Positions 1-7,733 of a stretch of 64,000 bases of DNA are shown piece after piece (the first letter of the stretch is position 1; each line of letters starts with the position of its first letter). The stretch lies in assembly GCA_015075405.1 (NCBI GenBank), contig JABTUK010000005.1, forward strand, positions 186,001-250,000, given 5' to 3'. Position numbers and translations under genes: made by a program. The notes beneath the pieces were generated by a model, which was not told the origin of the DNA, did no database searches, and saw only the letters and a program-made list of their open reading frames with translations. Origin of the DNA: Anaerolineales bacterium. GTDB taxonomy: Bacteria; Chloroflexota; Anaerolineae; 4572-78; J111.

Positions 1-123
1 GCCGATAAATTGGTTTTAAGTGAACGCACCGTAGAAAAGCACGTCGAAAACGTGATGGGCAAGCTTGGCTTTACCTCACGCGCCCAGGTAGCAGTTTGGG
101 CGGCGGAGAAGGGGCTAAAATAA
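1..123 (+). CDS. LuxR-type HTH regulator, C-terminal fragment
   Basis: This is the last 40 codons of a gene that begins before the window; it ends at TAA 121-123. The visible residues include LSERTVEKHVENVMGKLGF followed by a short helix. That is the recognition helix and C-terminal half of a LuxR/FixJ (GerE) helix-turn-helix: a DNA-binding output domain normally found at the end of response regulators or of large LuxR/MalT ATPases. The N-terminal sensory part is not in the window, so the signal is unknown. A short gap separates it from the SnoaL-like gene at 249. Confidence 0.75.
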   Translation, partial: ADKLVLSERTVEKHVENVMGKLGFTSRAQVAVWAAEKGLK

Positions 124-248
124 AGCCACACTCAGTCAAAATCTACGTACCCTATCTACGTACTTTCCCCCTGTTTGTCAGCGCCGGTTTCTCCTATACT
201 GGAGGTAATTCAATCAAACCCAGTTCTATAGCAAAGGAGAAATAAATT

Positions 249-689
249 ATGACTACTCAATCCAACAGCGCCTTAACACGCACCATTCACCATCTGTTCA
301 GCGAAGGCAAGCTCGATGAGGTGATGGCTTATATTGATGATAATATCGAAGCGACCAGCTATGCCACCGGGCAGGTCTTTCATGGCAAAAGCGATTTTAT
401 GCAATTCATGCAAGGCTTCAAAACTGCCTTTCCCGATATTGTGATTCAGCACAAGAGTATTTTTGAAAATGGCGATCAGGTCTGCGTGGAATTTGACGGC
501 CTGGGTACAAATACCGGCCCCTTAATGACGCCAGCAGGGGCAGCCCCGCCCACCGGCAAAAAGGTAACGCTGAATGTGGCCGAAGTGCTTACCTGGAAAA
601 ATGGCAAGGTGATCAAGCTACACAATTATCAAGATTCGGGCAATTTGTTGCGCCAATTAGGGCTGCTGCCTCAACCAACGGGGCTGTAA
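249..689 (+). CDS. SnoaL-like / NTF2-fold ester cyclase-type protein
   Basis: This 146-residue protein has the pattern of SnoaL-like polyketide cyclase/ester cyclase proteins (NTF2 fold): an N-terminal helix pair, a central stretch around AFPDIVIQHKSIFENGD, then TGKKVTLNVAEVLTWKNGKV and a final FYQD-type element (HNYQDSG). Family members are small cone-shaped enzymes or ligand-binding proteins, and the substrate cannot be predicted. A strong Shine-Dalgarno sequence (AAAGGAGAAATAAATT) fixes the ATG at 249. A TATACT element at 195-200, with TTGTCA 14 bp upstream, could be a promoter but the spacing is short. The preceding LuxR-type gene may be its regulator (inference from position only). Confidence 0.75.
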   Translation: MTTQSNSALTRTIHHLFSEGKLDEVMAYIDDNIEATSYATGQVFHGKSDFMQFMQGFKTAFPDIVIQHKSIFENGDQVCVEFDGLGTNTGPLMTPAGAAPPTGKKVTLNVAEVLTWKNGKVIKLHNYQDSGNLLRQLGLLPQPTGL

Positions 690-1168
690 CAGCTATCGGC
701 CTGATGCTGTGGTCACAAAAGGGTGAACGGTTGGTCACGGCGTAAGCGGGTTATCCATCATGCCTCGGCTTGTTTTAAGACGGCCGAGGCATTAAGGCGT
801 TATAGGGCAAGCAGCGCCTTTGTGGCCAGGTTAAAAACGACGCCCGTAATTCACCCTCAGCGATGTATTCGTTAATCTTTTCAAGAGGGTAATCATCCAT
901 CGCTTTAATCCCCGCGCCGGCCCAGTGGGACAAAGGAAATTTGGTCTGCCCCCCAGGGAGGCACAGCGGTTACCACCAACCACAGCCAGCGTTTGTCCTG
1001 ATAGAAAACCACCTCGATACCCTTCCTCATCGTTTCTTGGTACAATCTACTATAAAAACTACCCATTTGCTGAGACTGCGCTCAGCAAAAACAGCCCTGC
1101 GGGCATTTGACAAGATTGAAGTATTTTGATTAAGCTCACTTCATCAGCGAGATGAAGGAGAGGATACA
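690..1168. other. Intergenic stretch, 479 bp, no supported gene
   Basis: Two short ORFs here have no recognisable protein. A perfect 10-bp stem (ATGCCTCGGC / GCCGAGGCAT, 760-792) follows the SnoaL-like gene and could end its transcript, although no T-run follows. On the minus strand between about 830 and 1015, two short out-of-phase reading segments (around IEVVFYQDKRWLWLVV and MDDYPLEKINEYIAEGELRA) look protein-like and may be the remnant of a lost gene. The identity is not recognisable. Confidence 0.4.
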
Positions 1169-2807
1169 ATGGTTGACCAGTTGAGCGCAGCCTACGCCGA
1201 TTATTTGCAGGGGAGTTATGATTGCCCTGACCGGATTGTCCTGACCGCCTACCATCGGCTGGCCTCCTCGGCGGGCGGCTTTCGTTACTGGTGGCGACGG
1301 CTGTATGGCAGCGATGAGAACCTGGACAAAACGCATCTGATCCGATTGTCGGGTCGGTTCCATCGGCGGGTCAAAGCTTACGCGAACAAACACGACATTC
1401 CAGTGCTGGAGGGTCCATTAGAGGAGCGTAAACATGACTTGGCTGAACAATACAAACCAGACGACCCAGCTTTTGTCGGGCTGTTTCTGATCATCATCAG
1501 TCGGGCATCGGGAGCAGTCTGGGATGTCAAACGTAGCCCAGAGGGTCGAGTTCACAGTTTGAGCAAGCATTATCGGATGATCAACCACATTTTCTTTCAC
1601 ATCATCGACCCGGAATGGGGCGTCACCCTCCGTATTAGCAGCCATCCGCCGTTCGCGGCGATGGTTATTCTCAATGGGCACGAATATCTGGCTCGTCAGG
1701 CCCATCAGGCCGGGCGAACTCTGGAACTGACAAGCAACTGTTTTAGCGATATAATGACCGCCGCAGACTTGACCTGGCTTGCAGAGACCTCGTGGGAGCT
1801 ACCCACCAAAGGGCAACTGGGTCAGGTCTGCCACCGCTGGCTCAACAGTTGTCTCCATTTTGCCCTGCCCGAAAGCGAACGACTGCGGGTGGTTTCAGAA
1901 TACCGTTGTTCGTTGTTTCAGGTGGAGTACTCGCGCAACCTGCTGTTTCGGCGTCCGGCTCAAATGGAGCAGGTGTTGAAGCCCTGATTGATCGAGACGC
2001 TCGACTGGACCTTAGGCAGATCATGACCATCTTTGGCCGCAAGCGCCGGCCTCACTTCAAAGGCAGTCCTAAGGGCCGCCGGCTCAAACTAGAACGAAAC
2101 CTCGAGGCGACCTGAGTACGACTTGACCATTTTCAGGCTCCATTTTGCTCCCTTGACCCTCAAGTTGTACACCAAAGGCGAGGCTGTTCTCCGGGCTGAA
2201 GTGATGCTGCATAACGCCCGCGCCTGGTCTGGTCCCCCGCCGCCTGGATCAATTCCCTGAACTGATCGTCCAGTTCCAGCAAATCCTGGGAGCGCTTTCT
2301 CAACCAACTCTATGCCCTGGATCAAGCCTTTGTGGCCGATGACACCCTGGATACCTTAGGCCAGCGGGGTCAGGTCGGTTCAACCCCACCGCGGGTCTGG
2401 GCCTCAACCAGCCTCGGCTGCGGGCCGTACTCAAGCCGTGCTTGCTTTAGCCATAACGCCGGGAGGCTTCAGCGTCTCCCAATTAGCCCAGCAGGTCGGG
2501 ACCCTGTTAGGCTGGCCTGAAAGTCAGTATCAGCCTCGCCACGCGGCTTACGATCTCAAAAACTGCGCGGCAAAACTGGGTCCACAAAATTGGTTCAGCC
2601 CGCCGCTATCAAGTCGAAACCAGCGCTCTTAAAATCATGGCTGCCTTACTGACTTTACGCGAGAAGGTCATTAAACCCGTTTTAGCCAGCGTGACCAAGC
2701 CCAAAAGCGAACCCAATCCCCAGCCTCAGACTGACCTTGATCTTCAATATGGTAAAGTGCAAACCGAGATGCGGGCTTTGCTCCTCATCCTCGGTGTCGC
2801 TGTTTAA
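1169..2807 (+). pseudogene. Decayed conserved protein gene (many frameshifts), possibly mobile-element related
   Basis: The first 272 codons (1169-1987) are open, start at an ATG behind AAGGAGAGG and end with EQVLKP and a stop. Protein-like sequence continues in other frames to TAA 2805-2807: DLRQIMTIFGRKRRPHFKGS near 2010, RPEYDLTIFRLHFAPLTLKL near 2107, ERFLNQLYALDQAFVADD near 2290, LALAITPGGFSVSQLAQQV near 2450, and KIMAALLTLREKVIKPVLAS near 2635. At least seven single-base shifts are needed to join them, so the gene is dead; the ancestor was about 540 residues. The tail looks like a winged-helix domain. I believe the sequence belongs to a conserved multi-copy family of unknown role, but that is from memory. 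Pieces near 2218-2260 are out of phase by one base, typical of indel decay. Confidence 0.75.
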
Positions 2808-2817
2808 ATAACCTTTT

Positions 2818-2837
2818 ATCGACAATCTTTTGTCGAT
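2818..2837 (+). terminator. Small stem-loop after the decayed gene
   Basis: ATCGACAA and TTGTCGAT form a perfect 8-bp stem 10 bases after the end of the pseudogene. Only a short T-run lies inside the loop, so terminator function is uncertain. Confidence 0.35.
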
Positions 2838-3070
2838 GTCAGTACTACAAGTGACTAAATCACATCCATACTCGATACTTGCTTAATCAATACTTCGGAC
2901 AGTTTCTAACAATCGCTCGAACAAGATTGAGCAATTAGGTAGTCAAAGAGGGAGCAATCGCCCCATAGGTTCTGAGAGTGGCAAAATCAGGATTACATTT
3001 TAGCAAACTCAAGTCAAGGTCTAAGCAAGAGCATTCGGAAACTCCAGAGCAACCTTTACCACCGACGCTC

Positions 3071-3174
3071 GTCCGGCGATAAAGTCGCCGGACTATGGCA
3101 CAGCGCCCGATTAATCGGGCTAAAGCCGGGTTCACCCGGCGCTGTTGAGTAGCCCTGGCAGTTCATGTCAGGGC
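3071..3174. repeat. Cluster of four adjacent short palindromes
   Basis: Four stems follow each other: GTCCGGCGA/TCGCCGGAC (3071-3093), the perfect palindrome GCCCGATTAATCGGGC (3105-3120), GCCGGG/CCCGGC (3125-3140), and GCCCTG/CAGGGC (3152-3174). The last overlaps the end of the small reading frame at 3168. This is REP-like structured DNA between a pseudogene and a broken gene. Confidence 0.6.
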
Positions 3175-3482
3175 GGGCGAGACAGGCCAAGTAGTTTCCG
3201 AACGCTCTCAATAACGGATATATCCTTTTCGAGAACGGCTTTCTCTTCCGCTTTTATGATTTGGATAAATGTTTCTAAATCAGTACCACCCTGATAAGGA
3301 CAGTTTATAGTTTGTATCTTTGTTGGTTCAGAATTATTCTGTAGCGTTGGATTAGGTTGAGGGAAAAGAATGGGAATAACTGCAACGGCAATTGCAATCA
3401 ATCCGCCACCGCCAATGAGGGGAACAATTACATATCTTATCTACCACTTGAGTCCAGTCTCTTTTTCATCGCTGGTAGACAT
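3168..3482 (-). pseudogene. Small membrane-anchored protein, interrupted by in-frame TAG
   Basis: The natural start is the ATG at 3482, behind CCGGAGGTATCAG. It reads MSTSDEKETGLKW, then TAG (3441-3443), then continues in the same frame as IRYVIVPLIGGGG, a hydrophobic helix and a soluble tail ending KLLGLSRPP. The undisturbed protein would have 103 or 104 residues with one transmembrane helix near residue 20-40. Translation could restart only at a weak TTG (3401), inside the helix. It sits immediately after the attC site, so it may be a gene of the next cassette. Function unknown. A nonsense mutation is the simplest reading; suppression of TAG is possible but unsupported. Confidence 0.55.
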
Positions 3483-3564
3483 CTGATACCTCCGGTGAAT
3501 AAAAAATAATGTTTGGAATTACTTTTTTGTAAATTTTTGACCATAATGTGAATAATTTCTAGGG

Positions 3565-3688
3565 GCCTAACGCCTGAGCTTAGCCGCCGCCGGGCCAGCA
3601 AGACTGGGTACAATAAAAAGTAACACCGCCGGCAAGCTGAGGTTGAAAATCCGAGCGATAGGCGGTCGGCTAGAGCGAATTGTTATGC
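3565..3688 (-). other. attC-like integron recombination site (59-base element)
   Basis: Read on the minus strand, the site opens GCATAACAATTCGCTCTAGC and closes GGCTAAGCTCAGGCGTTAGG followed by C. This matches the architecture of integron attC sites: an R''-type AAC core, an L'' box (CTAGCCGACCGCC), a variable centre, an L' box (GGCGGCGGCTAAG) and the R' core GTTAGGC. The two arms pair imperfectly, with a few unpaired bases between the core and L boxes. The site lies about 50 bp downstream of the PIN toxin stop codon and in the same orientation, exactly where a gene cassette carries its attC. No integrase or second attC is visible. The R'' core GCATAAC deviates by one base from RYYYAAC. Confidence 0.7.
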
Positions 3689-3740
3689 GGCTTTTTACCC
3701 CCGGCTAATTGTATTGTTTATGATGTGGGCCACGAATAAC

Positions 3741-4142
3741 TTAAAACCCTACGGGTGTCAGGATAGGTATACCCCGAAAAGGGTGAAGTACCAACAAATC
3801 TTTATCACCGCTAACAATACAAGCTGCTTTACCACCGATAGCTAACTCTAAAAACTTATCGTCTTTGGGGTCGCGGCACTCGGTAATTGTTTCGGTAATC
3901 TCAATAAGCGTTGCCTCTCTTACCAATACCGCCAAAAACTGCATCCGTTCTTCTTCAAGGATATATTTGTCAAATTGCTTTCGCTTCAACACCTCATTGA
4001 GTTCGCTTATCACGGCTAACGAAAGTAATAACTCTCCAGAGGCAAACGCCATATCAAAGGCTTGGCGAGATACGGAGTGCTTCAATAACAAGGCGCTTAC
4101 AATGACATTGGTATCAAACACGAAACACAGGTCAGTCGGCAT
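3741..4142 (-). CDS. PIN-domain toxin of a type II toxin-antitoxin pair
   Basis: This 133-residue protein is a complete PIN domain of the COG1569 type. It has the N-terminal strand and first acidic residue (FVFDTNVIVSALL, Asp10), a conserved glutamate in SELNEVL, the central acidic cluster CRDPKDDKFLELA, and a C-terminal SGDKDLL motif. Together these form the metal-binding site of a ribonuclease. PIN toxins cleave RNA when freed from their antitoxin. The start overlaps the upstream antitoxin gene by 11 bp, which implies translational coupling, and an attC site lies just after the stop codon. The pair is therefore probably an integron cassette, where such addiction modules are common. Confidence 0.85.
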   Translation of the reverse strand: MPTDLCFVFDTNVIVSALLLKHSVSRQAFDMAFASGELLLSLAVISELNEVLKRKQFDKYILEEERMQFLAVLVREATLIEITETITECRDPKDDKFLELAIGGKAACIVSGDKDLLVLHPFRGIPILTPVGF

Positions 4143-4365
4143 CGAGGATGGACTCCAAGATGGCTGGAGTTAAGCCTCGCGCTTGGGCCTTATCGCTAAT
4201 ATCATCCATCAACGACCGTAGAGAGACAGCCGGGGAAGTCCCCAATTCCTTTAGCCAAAGACTCAGTAATAGCCGCATTTTCTTTTGTTCTTCCTCTGAG
4301 GCGGTATTATAGGCTCTAACTGCCTCCACGTTAAGTTCAAGGGTTAGGGGTGCGGTTGCCATCAT
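4132..4365 (-). CDS. Antitoxin partner of PIN toxin
   Basis: This 77-residue, mostly helical protein (MMATAPLTLELNVEAVRAYN..., ending in LTPAILESILDAD) lies directly upstream of and overlaps the PIN toxin gene. Small acidic-tailed proteins in this position are the cognate antitoxins of COG1569 PIN toxins. The C-terminal segment after residue 60 (ARGLTPAILESIL) is the usual toxin-wrapping element. AGGAGG stands 10 bases before the first ATG; the second ATG is equally possible. No DNA-binding fold can be named with certainty from the sequence alone. Confidence 0.75.
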   Translation of the reverse strand: MMATAPLTLELNVEAVRAYNTASEEEQKKMRLLLSLWLKELGTSPAVSLRSLMDDISDKAQARGLTPAILESILDAD

Positions 4366-4691
4366 CGTATCTTAACCTCCTGACTGCTAAACGAAAGTCA
4401 AATCTATTATGCCTTGCAAAGCTGTTGCTGGCAAGACCCTGGCTAAAACTTGCTGATGGATTTCCAATTTACAGGCTAAAACCAGCCTCAAATGGAAAGC
4501 CTACGCCGCTATCCGGTGCGCGGTGCGCTTCGCACGGCGCCCTTGACTTCGCTAAAAAGTGTGGTCGCTCCGGGCCGTGATGCGTCCCGCCGTTGCGGAT
4601 GTCGTGTTCTGCAACGAGTCGGGCGCATGACGGCCCGGCTATGAAGGTGGATTATCTCAACTCTGACTTTCAGTTTCGATCTGAAATGAGA
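4366..4691. other. Intergenic stretch with a long GC-rich stem-loop
   Basis: No gene is supported here. A 69-base structure at 4570-4638 pairs CCGGGCCGT with ACGGCCCGG and ATGCG with CGCAT, with inner CCCG/CGGG and GTTGC/GCAAC helices. A smaller GTGCG-CTT-CGCAC hairpin lies near 4525. The region could hold a structured RNA or a remnant recombination site, but no GTTRRRY/RYYYAAC core pair is present. Confidence 0.4.
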
Positions 4692-4952
4692 TCAAGGAGG
4701 GGAAAGCGGTTTCCACTCTCCAAATTCCTCCGCCGGAATAACGAATTCGTATGGGTTAAAACCGTCACCTGTTACATCACCCCAGGACTCCTGCCGTATT
4801 AATATGTCATCTTCGTTCCATATCTCTACTTGTGTAGCTCCATAATCTCCTCGTGTGATCTTGAAAAGCACATTACCTTCAAGTGGTGCTCTGACAAGAT
4901 AAAATCGTACAGTGATTGCAATGCTCTCGCCTCTCTCCCCAGCTTTGACTGG
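4692..4952 (-). pseudogene. Severed C-terminal part of the lipoprotein at 4953
   Basis: Immediately after the TAA that ends the lipoprotein frame (4953-4955), the same frame runs on for 86 codons to TGA 4692-4694. It reads PVKAGERGESIAITVRFYLV, then NVLFKITRGDYGATQVEIWN and ending FVIPAEEFGEWKPLSPP. The sequence is clearly protein-like (beta-rich, with GxY and WxDVTGDGFNPYEF elements) and follows on naturally from TIGLN. The TAA therefore looks like a CAA-to-TAA type nonsense change, and the ancestral protein would have been about 331 residues. Confidence 0.65.
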
Positions 4953-5687
4953 TTAGTTTAACCCGATTGTTTTCTCCCCCACCCATGTTTCGGTAGAAGC
5001 ACCGTCCTTAGAAATGCTCATCTCTCGCTGATCAAAATAAACATTGTTCAGTACATCAAGGTTTGTCCAATCTGAAGTGGTACTGAGCCGTATACGTACA
5101 CGGGCATATAAATTGGATGGCGTAGGAATTAGGGTAGGGCGTGGAGTATTAGTTGGCTTTGGAGTGTTGGTGGCTTTGGGAGTCGGCGTGGCAGTTGGGG
5201 GCTTAGGGGTATTGGTCGGTTCAGGTGTATCAGTAGGGTTAGGAGTCGGGGTATCTACAGGCGGCTGAGCCATGTCAGTGGGCGGTTCTGATGTTGGGGC
5301 TACATTTGGCCCTTCCACCTTGACCGAAGTCACTTTTTCAACACTCTGCCCATCCCATTCAACTTTAACCCGGATATTGTACGTGCCGGGGTTTTTTGGT
5401 ACACGGTAGGTAATTGCCGGGCTACCCTGCCCTCTGACGATTTCACCCCCATCGGTAGTCCAAGTATAGTTCAAAGTCGCTCCGCCCGTGCTGGCAATCT
5501 CAATCGAAATGCCGATTTCTTCCCCCGGCTGTTGGGGCGAGGGTGCGCCTACCTTTGGCTCACCAATCGAGGGCGTAACTACCAACGCTGCCGGCTGTTG
5601 TCCCCCGCAACCGGAGACTAACCAGACCAATCCGATCAACAGGCTTATCCAAACAAATGAAAACTTGACTCGGCTAAATCGTTTCAT
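4953..5687 (-). CDS. Surface lipoprotein with Ig-like domain and Pro/Thr linker (truncated)
   Basis: The 244-residue product starts with a lipoprotein signal (MKRFSRVKFSFVWISLLIG..., lipobox LVSGC). An Ig/PKD-like beta domain follows (around LNYTWTTDGGEIVRGQGSPA and TYRVPKNPGTYNIRVKVEWD, residues 40-125), then a repetitive PTNTPKPT-type linker (135-190) and the beginning of a second beta domain that is cut off by an in-frame TAA. It follows the kinase pseudogene by 20 bp and shares the Ig-like theme of that kinase's C-terminus. The two genes were probably one operon for an envelope-sensing pair. The linker is typical of surface proteins in Chloroflexota. Confidence 0.7.
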   Translation of the reverse strand: MKRFSRVKFSFVWISLLIGLVWLVSGCGGQQPAALVVTPSIGEPKVGAPSPQQPGEEIGISIEIASTGGATLNYTWTTDGGEIVRGQGSPAITYRVPKNPGTYNIRVKVEWDGQSVEKVTSVKVEGPNVAPTSEPPTDMAQPPVDTPTPNPTDTPEPTNTPKPPTATPTPKATNTPKPTNTPRPTLIPTPSNLYARVRIRLSTTSDWTNLDVLNNVYFDQREMSISKDGASTETWVGEKTIGLN

Positions 5688-5707
5688 CTGGGTTCTTCTC
5701 CTTTAGG

Positions 5708-7020
5708 CTATTGGGTAATGTTAAAATTGACGCTCTTGGTGGACAATGTTTTACCGGCTTGCAGTATTTCCATAATAACCGTCTGATGATTCAAGTCACA
5801 AGGGACTTGATAAATCTTGGCGTAATTGCCCGAATTAAGGCTATCTTCATTACTAGAGTCGTCCGGCTCAAACCGCCAATTGTAAGCGAAGTTGCCCGGC
5901 TCAAGCCGGGTGTGATGGGCGTCCAACAACTTGATTTCAAGACGATGGGATTTGCCACAAGCCACCTCTTGAAAATCAGCCTCGATGGGCTGGTCGTCTA
6001 GCTCTACTTGAACCGCCTCTATGGTCGGAGCAACAACAGGATTGGTAGTTGAATCACCCCGCCCCCCGGCAAAAAGGAACAATCCCACCCCTACCAAAAC
6101 GAGCAACAACGCCACCCCACCCCACCAAACCCTTTTGGGTACAGGGGGTGGTTTTTTCTCACCCTCGTTTTTAGCCTTACTTCTGCCAATTAAAGCGGCT
6201 TGTAAATCCGCGCAAAATTGAGCGGCGGTTTGATACCGTTGGGCCGGCGACTTGGCCAACATCTTTAACAGCACCTTTTCCACCGCCGGGGATAAGGCCG
6301 GGTTCAATATGTGCAACGGCGGCGGCGTCTCATTCAAATGAGCATACATAATCCGGTGAGGAGTCTGTCCCGAAAAAGGTACTTGTCCCGTCAACATTTG
6401 ATAAACCATCACCCCCAAGGCATACAAATCGGTGCGGTTATCCACCTGGCCGGTCGTCCATAATTCCGGGGCCATATAGGCTGGTGTTCCAAAGACGCCC
6501 CCGGTTTGGGTCAAGGCGGTGGTTTCATTAGCCAGTTTGACAATCCCAAAATCGGTCAAAAGGGCCTGACCTTGCTCATTGAAGATGACGTTGGACGGTT
6601 TGACATCTCGATGGATAATGTTGCCGCTATGAGCATAATCCAGATCTGCTCCCACTTGTTCAGTAATGCGAATAACCTGCTCCACCGGCAAAGGGCCTTG
6701 CTGTTGCAGCAGGTGAGCCAGGTCAGGGCCAGACAAGTAGGGCATCACGATAAAATAGTGGCCCTCTGCCTGACCAAACTCGTAAACGTCAATAATATGG
6801 GGATGATTCAATTGGGCCACGGTTTGGGCTTCTCGTTCAAACCGTTTGAGGAAGGTCGGATCATTGGCCGGGAGTTGAGCATCCAATACTTTGATAGCAA
6901 CTTTACGGCCTAAACGTGGTATCTTTGGCTAGATAAACTGAGGCAAACCCGCCCTGGCCTAGCTTTTTGAGGATTTCATATTTTGTGGCAAAGATAGATA
7001 GTTGAGTTGGCTTCGGCCAT
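5708..7020 (-). pseudogene. Membrane Ser/Thr protein kinase, frameshifted at its N-terminus
   Basis: The original start is the ATG at 7020 (after GGAGGGAGAGTAAAACG): MAEANSTI. A tandem TATC duplication (plus strand GATAGATA, 6993-7000) throws it out of frame; the kinase then continues as FATKYEILKKLGQGGFASVY. A second shift, one extra T in the run at 6912-6914, is needed to reach LGRKVAIKVLDAQL. From there the frame is open to 5708 and contains IIHRDVKPSNV, LTDFGIVKL and GTPAYMAPE, all canonical, then a transmembrane helix (VWWGGVALLLVLVGVGLFLF) and a C-terminal Ig-like domain. An internal start at 6886 would lack the glycine loop and the catalytic lysine, so no active kinase should be made. 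Confidence 0.75.
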
Positions 7021-7163
7021 CGTTTTACTCTCCCTCCGAGATAAACGCTTAAAGCCTTATTCGATTACACAACAAAAGTGTTTTGTGGCACAAACGAAGG
7101 TTGAAATATTCAGCCGCATAACACCCTACTTACGGCACAAAAAAACATCTCGTAAGAATAGCT

Positions 7164-7406
7164 TTACCTATGAGATACTTCAAGAATTGTTAGCCCTACC
7201 AAAACATCGTCCCTGTAATCAAGAATAATCCCGTCGTCGCGCATTTCACTATGGGTTGAAATTGGTTTTTCTTCAAAATGAAGGTAAAGCACATCTACTT
7301 CTGAATCGTAGTCCAACCACATTTTAGTCAAGGGCAACTTAATAAAGTTTACCGTTGCCTTGAGCAAGTGACCGATATTTTTTTCCTCTAAGAATGTTGT
7401 GACCAT
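7164..7406 (-). CDS. DUF2283 protein, likely antitoxin
   Basis: This protein of 80 residues carries the DUF2283 signature: KMWLDYDSEVDVLYLHF, then a short acidic segment and DGIILDYRDDVLVGLTILEVS. The family normally begins at the equivalent of MWLDYD, so the first 27 residues are an extension. The ATG at 7406 has an AGGAA ten bases upstream. The gene follows the 7422 gene with a 15-bp gap. DUF2283 genes are often paired with small nuclease-like genes, so it is read as the antitoxin half of a reversed-order pair. Confidence 0.65.
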   Translation of the reverse strand: MVTTFLEEKNIGHLLKATVNFIKLPLTKMWLDYDSEVDVLYLHFEEKPISTHSEMRDDGIILDYRDDVLVGLTILEVSHR

Positions 7407-7421
7407 ATAATTAGTTTCCTG

Positions 7422-7685
7422 TTATATTTTTGGGCGATGAACGCAGTAATAATGAAACCATCCTCTGATTTCTTTGTAGACAACATGCAAATATCTTTGC
7501 CTGCCAACCGATAAGATAGCTACCAATGAGCCAGCATACCCCCGTAGAACACAAGTCGGCTTCTCAATCGCGTCCAACAGTCGCCCATAATATGATTCCA
7601 TATAGGGCTTGTTGCTGACGATGTGCTCCCATCTTTCCTCGGTAAGCCGGATAGGAACACCCTTGACCGAGTAGGCTAGCTCCAC
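7422..7685 (-). CDS. Small BECR/RelE-like nuclease, putative toxin
   Basis: This 87-residue protein starts at GTG 7685 (AGGAG eight bases upstream). It reads VKGVPIRLTEERWEHIVSNK, then LLDAIEKPTCVLRGYAGSLV and RYLHVVYKEIRGWFHYY. The order 'I-x-L-T-x-E-R-W-x-H-I' helix, four-stranded sheet and terminal aromatic motif resembles barnase/EndoU/ColicinE5-D/RelE-like (BECR, DUF4258-like) toxins. Its pairing with a DUF2283 gene supports a toxin-antitoxin role. Catalytic residues cannot be assigned with confidence; His15 and the late histidine and tyrosine residues are candidates. Confidence 0.55.
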   Translation of the reverse strand: MELAYSVKGVPIRLTEERWEHIVSNKPYMESYYGRLLDAIEKPTCVLRGYAGSLVAILSVGRQRYLHVVYKEIRGWFHYYCVHRPKI

Positions 7686-7733
7686 TTGTGATCTCCTGGA
7701 ATGTAGAGGCTCTTTATCTGATTATATCCTGAT

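Noticed and set aside
830..1015. A small minus-strand gene
   Set aside because: The protein-like pieces lie in different frames and contain stops; no start, ribosome-binding site or family could be named.
4570..4638. A second attC site upstream of the PIN antitoxin
   Set aside because: The long stem-loop lacks GTTRRRY/RYYYAAC core sites, so it was left as an unexplained structure.
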